18,164 bases of DNA, from the NCBI GenBank assembly GCA_902782595.1, contig CACZNW010000152.1:1-18164 (forward strand), in the 5' to 3' direction. The position numbers and the translations under genes are program-made. This stretch comes from an uncultured Methanobrevibacter sp. GTDB taxonomy: Archaea; Methanobacteriota; Methanobacteria; Methanobacteriales; Methanobacteriaceae. Shown here piece by piece: positions 13,972 through 18,164 of the stretch. Numbering within the stretch: position 1 is the stretch's first letter; the number at the start of each line of letters is the position of its first letter. Below the pieces are notes generated by a model. It saw nothing but the letters and a program-made list of their open reading frames with translations. It made no database searches and was not told the DNA's origin.

Positions 13972-15258
13972 ATGGCTTATGAAATTAAAAACAAAAAAAA
14001 CATATCTACAATTGGTGTACATGCAGGTCAGGAAGAAGTTGACGAGACAGGCTCAAGAGTAACACCTATTTATCAGACTACCTCTTATGTATTTGAATCA
14101 TCACAACAGGCTGCAAACAGATTTGCACTTAAGGAAGGGGGAAACATTTACACCAGATTAACAAACCCTACTACCGAAGCGTTTGAAAAAAGGATGGCTG
14201 CCATTGAAGGAGGAACTGCAGCATATGCAACTGCATCCGGAATGTCAGCAATATTTTATGCAATCATTAACATCACACAGGTAGGGGATAATATCGTTTC
14301 AGCAGACAATCTCTATGGCGGAACATATGAATTGTTTGAAAATACCCTGGAGGAACTGGGAAGGACAGTTACTTTTGTTGACTCACAGTCACCGGAACTC
14401 TTCGAAGATGCCATTGACGATAAGACAAAAGCGATTTATGTTGAATCCATTGGAAATCCTAAACTGGACATCCCTGATTTTGACAGATTGGCAGAAATAG
14501 CACATTCACACGGCATTCCATTAATCGCTGACAATACCGTTGGAATAGGTTCTGTAAGGCCATTTGACCATGGAGCAGATATTATCGCATCATCTGCAAC
14601 CAAATACATTGGAGGCCATGGAACTACATTGGGCGGAATCATCATTGAAAAGGGAGACTTTGACTGGATGAACGGCAATTTCCCGACATTGTGCGAACCT
14701 GATGCGACATACAACGATTTGATTTTTGCTGAAACATTTAATGGATCCGCTTTTACAACAAGAATCCGAACAGTCATCGGAAGAGATACGGGTGCTGTTC
14801 CATCTCCATTCGGGTCATTTCTCCTGCTGCAGGGTTTGGAAACTCTTGGACTGAGGATTGAAAGGCATGCTTCAAATGCAATGGCAGTTGCTAAACATCT
14901 TGAGGCACATCCCAAAGTCGCCTGGGTAACATATTCTGGTCTTGAATCATCACCTAACCATGAAGTTGCCAAAAAATACGCGGAAAAAGGTTATGGGGGA
15001 ATTGTATCATTCGGCCTTAAGGCAGGTTATGATGGAGCATTGAAATTTATTGAAAACGTTGAGCTGATTTCATTTTTAGCAAATATCGGAGATGCAAAAT
15101 CATTAGTGACTCATCCGGCTTCCACTACTCATTCCCAATTGTCCGAAGAACAGCAGTTATCCACTGGTGTGACTCCTGATTTGATTAGGTTTTCAGTAGG
15201 TATTGAGGATATTGAAGATATTCTGGCGGATGTTGACCAGGCTCTCGATAAAATTTAA
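13972..15258 (+). CDS. metY: O-acetylhomoserine sulfhydrylase (homocysteine synthase)
   Basis: This 428-residue PLP enzyme of the Cys/Met metabolism family joins sulfide to O-acetylhomoserine to give homocysteine, a precursor of methionine. Diagnostic segments are TIGVHAGQ (13-20), TPIYQTTSYVF (31-41), the YTRLTNPTTEAFEKRMAAIEG region with Y60 and R62 for PLP phosphate contact, ASGMSAI (88-94), VESIGNPKLDIPD (157-169), and the PLP lysine K211 in SSATKYIGGHGTTLGG. The long insert after it (about 227-280) and a length near 430 fit the OAH sulfhydrylase branch rather than cystathionine gamma-synthase or beta-lyase (about 380-400). The C-terminal THPASTTHSQL motif is typical. It has its own promoter region and ends at a perfect hairpin, so it looks monocistronic. 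No metX is seen beside it. Confidence 0.93.
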   Translation: MAYEIKNKKNISTIGVHAGQEEVDETGSRVTPIYQTTSYVFESSQQAANRFALKEGGNIYTRLTNPTTEAFEKRMAAIEGGTAAYATASGMSAIFYAIINITQVGDNIVSADNLYGGTYELFENTLEELGRTVTFVDSQSPELFEDAIDDKTKAIYVESIGNPKLDIPDFDRLAEIAHSHGIPLIADNTVGIGSVRPFDHGADIIASSATKYIGGHGTTLGGIIIEKGDFDWMNGNFPTLCEPDATYNDLIFAETFNGSAFTTRIRTVIGRDTGAVPSPFGSFLLLQGLETLGLRIERHASNAMAVAKHLEAHPKVAWVTYSGLESSPNHEVAKKYAEKGYGGIVSFGLKAGYDGALKFIENVELISFLANIGDAKSLVTHPASTTHSQLSEEQQLSTGVTPDLIRFSVGIEDIEDILADVDQALDKI

Positions 15259-15260
15259 TG

Positions 15261-15282
15261 GTGTAAAGCAGAAGCTTTACAC
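15261..15282 (+). terminator. Perfect 9-base hairpin after metY
   Basis: GTGTAAAGC (15261-15269) and GCTTTACAC (15274-15282) form a perfect stem with the 4-base loop AGAA, starting two bases after the metY stop. It is not followed by a T run, so it may protect the mRNA 3' end or act as a regulatory element rather than terminate by itself. Confidence 0.5.
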
Positions 15283-15285
15283 AAC

Positions 15286-15317
15286 TTATATATATCAAAC
15301 TATACAATTATATAATA
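15286..15317 (+). promoter_or_regulatory. TATA-rich promoter region before the mini-ORF
   Basis: TTATATATAT starts at 15287, and a second TATA-like stretch (ATTATATAATAG) starts at 15308. The first lies about 50 bases before the mini-ORF ATG at 15343 and would put transcription start near 15318, a short distance before the ribosome site. Confidence 0.4.
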
Positions 15318-15328
15318 GTAAATTATTT

Positions 15329-15336
15329 AGGAGGTG
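15329..15336 (+). promoter_or_regulatory. Perfect Shine-Dalgarno site of the mini-ORF
   Basis: AGGAGGTG is the full complement of the archaeal 16S 3' end and lies 6 bases before ATG 15343. It is the best ribosome site in the window, which is notable because the frame after it has only 25 codons. Confidence 0.7.
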
Positions 15337-15342
15337 TTAATC

Positions 15343-15420
15343 ATGGGGCTCGATGATGCGGAATTGGATTTTAATTGTATGAAAGTCGATTCTAGCGAGA
15401 GCTCTGTGACTAACACATAA
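15343..15420 (+). CDS. Candidate 25-residue small protein or leader peptide
   Basis: An ATG at 15343 behind a perfect AGGAGGTG opens a 25-codon frame ending at TAA 15418-15420. The peptide begins MGLDDAELDFNCMKVDSSES and ends with five more polar residues (SVTNT). It is acidic and hydrophilic, has one cysteine, no membrane segment and no family I know. Codons such as GGG, CTC and GCG are unusual for this AT-rich context. A T8 run follows within ten bases of the stop, and a TATA-rich region precedes it, so it looks like a self-contained transcription unit between metY and the EF-2 gene. Alternatives are the truncated 5' end of a decayed gene, a leader peptide controlling EF-2, or a structured RNA in which translation is incidental. 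The ribosome site is the strongest evidence for translation; the function is unknown. Confidence 0.4.
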   Translation: MGLDDAELDFNCMKVDSSESSVTNT

Positions 15421-15485
15421 CGCTTTTTTTAGATAAAATAAACTTGTACTTAATTTTTTTTGTTTCAGCTTCCGGCTTTCATACA
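15376..15485. repeat. Long-range inverted repeat joining mini-ORF and EF-2 leader
   Basis: TGTATGAAAGTCG (15376-15388) can pair with CGGCTTTCATACA (15473-15485): ten Watson-Crick pairs, one G-U pair, then two more pairs. The left arm is inside the mini-ORF and the right arm is in the presumed 5' leader of the EF-2 mRNA, with 84 bases between. Pairing could occur within one readthrough transcript or between two RNAs. The similarity does not extend beyond the arms, so this is not an obvious transposon end. Confidence 0.6.
15423..15460 (+). terminator. T tracts between mini-ORF and EF-2 gene
   Basis: A run of eight T (15423-15430, after CGC) closely follows the mini-ORF stop and a second run of eight T (15454-15461) follows 23 bases later. 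Either could end the mini-ORF transcript. ATAAAATAAAC between them (15434-15444) could serve as the TATA element of the EF-2 gene, putting its start near 15465. Confidence 0.45.
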
Positions 15486-15499
15486 TCGAAATGAAAAAC

Positions 15500-15503
15500 G
15501 GAG
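15500..15503 (+). promoter_or_regulatory. Ribosome site deciding the EF-2 start
   Basis: GGAG at 15500-15503, within AACGGAGCAG, lies 7 bases before ATG 15511. The resulting N-terminus MTKQKKMIEKIKKLMYEPE matches archaeal EF-2. Confidence 0.6.
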
Positions 15504-15510
15504 CAGTATC

Positions 15511-17700
15511 ATGACAAAACAAAAGAAAATGATAGAAAAAATAAAAAAATTAATGTATGAACCAGAAAAGATTAGAAATATTGGCATATGTGCCCATATA
15601 GATCATGGAAAAACAACACTCTCTGATAATCTCCTGGCCGGTGCTGGATTAATCTCCAAAGAACTTGCCGGAGAACAACTTGCAATGGATGGCAAAAATG
15701 ATGAAAAACAAAAGGGCATTACAATTGACGCCGCCAATGCCTCAATGATTCAAAAGTACAATTGTGAAGAGTATCTGATTAATCTGATTGATACTCCGGG
15801 TCACGTTGACTTTGGAGGGGATGTCACTCGTGCAATGAGGGCTGTCGACGGTGCGGTGGTTGTGGTATGTGCTGTTGACGGCATTAAACCACAAACGGAA
15901 ACTGTTTTAAGACAGGCTTTAAAGGAAAATGTCAAACCCGTACTCTTTATAAATAAGGTTGACAGGTTAATCAGTGAATTAAAATTTGATGACGAACAGA
16001 TTAAACAGAGATTTGTCAAAATCTTTAGTGATGTAAACAGGCTGATTAATAATATGTCTCCTGAAAATCACAACTGGCAAGTGGATTTTGCTGACGGAAG
16101 TGTAGCATTCGGATCGGCTTACCACAACTGGGCAATAAACATTCCGACAATGTTTAAAACAGGTATAAAATTCAAAGATATAATTAAATATTACATTAAT
16201 GGAAATATTGATGTTTTGGCAGACATTCTGCCTTTGCATGACGTGCTGCTTAACATGGTTGTTGAACACCTGCCTTCAGCTGATGCGGCACAGACCTATA
16301 GAGTTCCAAAAATCTGGAACGGAAACATCCAATCAAAAGAAGGTCAAACAATGCTTGACACCTCTTCCGACGGTCCTCTTGCAGCAATGATTACAAATGT
16401 AACCGGCAGTGAATATTCAGGGCTTGTTGCAACCTGCAGGGTATACGGAGGATGTTTGAAAAGAGGTGATGAGGTATATCTTGCCGGATCTAAACTCAAA
16501 GCCCGCATACAGCAGGCGGGAATCTTCATCGGAGCAAAAACTATTGACACCGAAATCGTACCCGCCGGAAATATCGCATACGTTACAGGTATTAAACAGG
16601 CAACAGCAGGTGAAACCCTATGTGCACCGGATAATATAATTGAGGAATTCGAGCCGATAGACCATATTTTCCAGCCTGTTGTTACAATTGCTGTTAAGGC
16701 AAAAAATACAAAGGACCTACCTAGGCTGATTGGTGTTTTAAGACTTGTTGCAAAAGAAGACCCTACAATCAAGGTTGATATAAATGACACAACCGGTGAA
16801 CAGTTAATTTCAGGCATGGGTGAACTTCACCTTGAAATTATCATGGAAAGAATCCGCAACGACAAAAACCTTGAAATACTTACTTCAAAACCTATTGTTG
16901 TCTATAAGGAAAGTATTAAGGGCAGTGCAGGTCCTGTTGAGGGCAAATCTCCAAACAGACATAATCGGTTCTATCTTGAAGTTGAAATACTGGATGAGAG
17001 TATTGCTGATGCATTGGGTAGAGGTGATTTAAAACAGGGCAGAATTAAATCAAAGGAGACATCTCACAGACTCATTGAGTTGGGTATGGACAAAACTCAG
17101 GCAAGACGCATCTGGGATATTCACAACAGGTGCATGTTCATAAACATGACAAGAGGCATCCAATACCTTGATGAGGTAAAGGAACTGTTGCTTGAAGGAT
17201 TTGAAGAGGCATTAAGACACGGTCCTCTTGCATCTGAAGAACTGACAGGTTTGAAATTCAAACTTGTTGATGCAAAGCTTCACGAAGATTCAGTTCACAG
17301 AGGTCCGTCACAAATATTGCCTGCCATTAAAAAAGCAGTTTACGGAGCAGTAATGCTTGCAGACCCGTGTCTGGAGGAACCGATTCAAAAAGTACTGATT
17401 TCAGCTCCTGTAGAATATATCGGTGCCTGCAGTCGTGAAATCAGAAATAGGCGAGGTATCATGACCAGTCAGGAAGTATTTGGAGAGGTTAGTGAAATGG
17501 AATTTGAAGTTCCGATAGCTGAAATGTTCGGATTTGCAGGAGATATCCGATCTGCAACAGGGGGTAAAGGTTTATTTTCAACTGAAATGAAAGGTTTTAA
17601 AACATTACCTGCTCATCTGCAGAAGTATATCGTATATGAAATCCGTCAAAGAAAAGGCCTTTCCAGAGAACCTTATACTGCCGAACACTATCTGGGATGA
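15511..17700 (+). CDS. fusA: Archaeal translation elongation factor 2 (EF-2), divergent stand-alone copy
   Basis: EF-2 is the GTPase that drives ribosomal translocation. The start at ATG 15511 is set by GGAG at 15500-15503; the upstream in-frame TTG at 15460 lacks a ribosome site and adds a non-family extension. The protein has 729 residues, a normal EF-2 length. G motifs: G1 AHIDHGKT (28-35), G2 GIT (69-71), G3 DTPGHVD (94-100), G4 NKVD (148-151), G5 near GSA (201-203). Domains II to V are complete (GMGELHLE 435-442, GPVEGKSPNRHNRF 474-487, GFAGDIRSATGG 674-685), and the diphthamide His is kept (H596 in HEDSVHRGPSQ). Oddities: switch I reads MDGKNDEKQKGIT where I recall LDFDE-type EQ-RGIT in relatives, so Lys68 replaces a near-universal Arg, and there are nine cysteines. 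No rpsL, rpsG or tuf gene is adjacent, so it may be a second EF-2. The symbol is by family. Confidence 0.92.
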   Translation: MTKQKKMIEKIKKLMYEPEKIRNIGICAHIDHGKTTLSDNLLAGAGLISKELAGEQLAMDGKNDEKQKGITIDAANASMIQKYNCEEYLINLIDTPGHVDFGGDVTRAMRAVDGAVVVVCAVDGIKPQTETVLRQALKENVKPVLFINKVDRLISELKFDDEQIKQRFVKIFSDVNRLINNMSPENHNWQVDFADGSVAFGSAYHNWAINIPTMFKTGIKFKDIIKYYINGNIDVLADILPLHDVLLNMVVEHLPSADAAQTYRVPKIWNGNIQSKEGQTMLDTSSDGPLAAMITNVTGSEYSGLVATCRVYGGCLKRGDEVYLAGSKLKARIQQAGIFIGAKTIDTEIVPAGNIAYVTGIKQATAGETLCAPDNIIEEFEPIDHIFQPVVTIAVKAKNTKDLPRLIGVLRLVAKEDPTIKVDINDTTGEQLISGMGELHLEIIMERIRNDKNLEILTSKPIVVYKESIKGSAGPVEGKSPNRHNRFYLEVEILDESIADALGRGDLKQGRIKSKETSHRLIELGMDKTQARRIWDIHNRCMFINMTRGIQYLDEVKELLLEGFEEALRHGPLASEELTGLKFKLVDAKLHEDSVHRGPSQILPAIKKAVYGAVMLADPCLEEPIQKVLISAPVEYIGACSREIRNRRGIMTSQEVFGEVSEMEFEVPIAEMFGFAGDIRSATGGKGLFSTEMKGFKTLPAHLQKYIVYEIRQRKGLSREPYTAEHYLG

Positions 17701-17730
17701 AAGCATTCACTGCTTTCATTCCATTTTTTT
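17697..17730 (+). terminator. Hairpin and T7 terminator overlapping the EF-2 stop
   Basis: ATGAAAGCA (17697-17705) and TGCTTTCAT (17711-17719) form a perfect 9-base stem with loop TTCAC, followed by TCCA and a T7 run (17724-17730). The stem includes the TGA stop codon (17698-17700), so a ribosome at the stop would interfere with hairpin formation. Confidence 0.75.
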
Positions 17731-17784
17731 AAGAAATTATATTAAATTAGATATTTCATGATGAAATTTAACATGTTTGTATAG

Positions 17785-17861
17785 TTTAAATAGTATGTTG
17801 TAATTAAACGGCACTGTCCTATTTCATACTGAAAAATAATGTCTGAAATAGTGTTATTTTT
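17785..17861 (+). ncRNA. Candidate small RNA: TATA box, hairpin, T run
   Basis: TTTAAATAGT (17785-17794) is followed about 20 bases later by a hairpin: CTATTTCA (17819-17826) pairs perfectly with TGAAATAG (17844-17851), and CAC (17812-17814) can pair with GTG (17851-17853) only if the register shifts, so the lower stem is uncertain. A T-rich run TTATTTTT follows (17854-17861). The spacing from TATA box to hairpin fits a short transcript starting near 17813. No known RNA family is recognised; it could also be a chance structure in AT-rich DNA. Confidence 0.25.
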
Positions 17862-18153
17862 GTTTATATTATGTGCATAACCTTAATTTTAGTTAAAATT
17901 TTTATTGATTACTGATTATTAGTTTTTGATAGAAATCTGTTTTTTGTTTTGAAAATAATGTTGTTTAAATTGAATAAATTTTTAATTATATTGGTGCTTT
18001 GTTAATTTCTTGTTAGTTTCTTGTGTTTTAATTTTCATTTAATGAATCTTCGTGTTGCATTGATATTTTTGACTATTACTTGATATATATGACTGTATTT
18101 ATATTTGTGGTTTTAATTGTATTTTTTTAATGAAATTAGGTAAAAAAAGTAGG

Positions 18154-18162
18154 TTTATATAG
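18154..18162 (+). promoter_or_regulatory. TATA box of a gene beyond the right edge
   Basis: TTTATATAG matches the archaeal TATA consensus and is preceded by a purine-rich stretch (AAAAAAAGTAGG) that fits a BRE element. Transcription would begin beyond the window. Confidence 0.5.
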
Positions 18163-18164
18163 TG

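Larger units (their letters stand above)
17731..18164. other. AT-rich gene-free stretch
   Basis: No credible protein frame is seen on either strand, and no tRNA or CRISPR pattern. It contains the short palindrome ATTTCAT-G-ATGAAAT (17753-17767), a possible small-RNA unit at 17785-17861, a duplicated TTTCTTGT near 18006 and 18017, and a TATA box at the right edge. The plus strand is T-rich throughout. Confidence 0.7.

Noticed and set aside
14436..14972. 178-residue minus-strand frame inside metY
   Set aside because: It lies fully antisense to a well-supported PLP enzyme and shows no domain or ribosome site.
15261..15282. tRNA or known riboswitch at the metY 3' end
   Set aside because: Only one hairpin with a 4-base loop is present; there is no cloverleaf, anticodon arm or CCA-like end.
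15460..15510. N-terminal extension of EF-2 from TTG 15460
   Set aside because: The 17 extra residues are not EF-2-like and there is no ribosome site, only a T run, before the TTG. ATG 15511 has GGAG at good spacing.
15337..15522. 61-residue minus-strand frame across the mini-ORF and EF-2 leader
   Set aside because: No ribosome site or family pattern; it overlaps the EF-2 start, and the plus strand has much stronger signals.
16344..16817. 157-residue minus-strand frame inside the EF-2 gene
   Set aside because: Antisense shadow of conserved EF-2 domains II and III, without a recognisable protein pattern.
17731..18164. Decayed gene or insertion sequence in the right-hand AT-rich tail
   Set aside because: No frame with residual protein similarity, no terminal inverted repeats and no target-site duplication could be seen.

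Overview
The window is AT-rich archaeal DNA that fits a gut or rumen member of Methanobacteriales, most likely Methanobrevibacter. The evidence is a diphthamide-type elongation factor 2, a NifH-like CfbC protein of coenzyme F430 synthesis, an AtwA-like tandem ABC ATPase of the methyl-coenzyme M reductase (MCR) activation family, an archaeal-lipid geranylgeranyl reductase, TATA-type promoters with strong Shine-Dalgarno sites, and T-rich terminators. The genus is inferred from remembered sequence resemblance, not from a search.

Layout. (1) 1-2991: the 3' part of an acidic protein with a C-terminal DUF3320 domain and 16-residue tandem repeats, overlapping or abutting uvrC (nucleotide excision repair). 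(2) 2992-6153: a zinc-ribbon membrane-anchored protein, a convergent small coiled-coil gene on the minus strand, and a divergently transcribed pair made of an AtwA-like ABC ATPase and a universal stress protein. (3) 6154-9513: after a clear hairpin terminator comes an apparent operon of a 56-residue ferredoxin (6278-6448), geranylgeranyl reductase, UDP-glucose 4-epimerase and an unrecognised coiled-coil protein. The first two probably work together: the ferredoxin can feed electrons to saturation of the isoprenoid lipid chains. (4) 9514-13888: a tightly packed run of purF, a U32-family protein, cfbC, an O6-alkylguanine-DNA alkyltransferase and a small four-helix membrane protein, with gaps of -4 to 12 bases. 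(5) 13889-15258: a monocistronic-looking O-acetylhomoserine sulfhydrylase gene ending at a perfect hairpin. (6) 15259-17730: an unusual leader region holding a perfect Shine-Dalgarno site, a 25-codon mini-ORF, T tracts and a long-range inverted repeat, followed by a stand-alone, somewhat divergent EF-2 gene with its own terminator. (7) 17731-18164: AT-rich DNA without a gene, holding a possible small-RNA unit and a TATA box at the right edge.

Most of the window is core metabolism and information processing. The least ordinary stretch is 15259-17730: an EF-2 gene outside the usual ribosomal-protein context, with switch I changes and a leader containing a possible small-protein or structured-RNA unit complementary to the EF-2 mRNA leader. 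Second is the AtwA-like ATPase, which lacks the cysteine-rich insert I associate with AtwA, has a non-canonical D-loop and is paired with a universal stress protein whose ATP-binding loop is altered.
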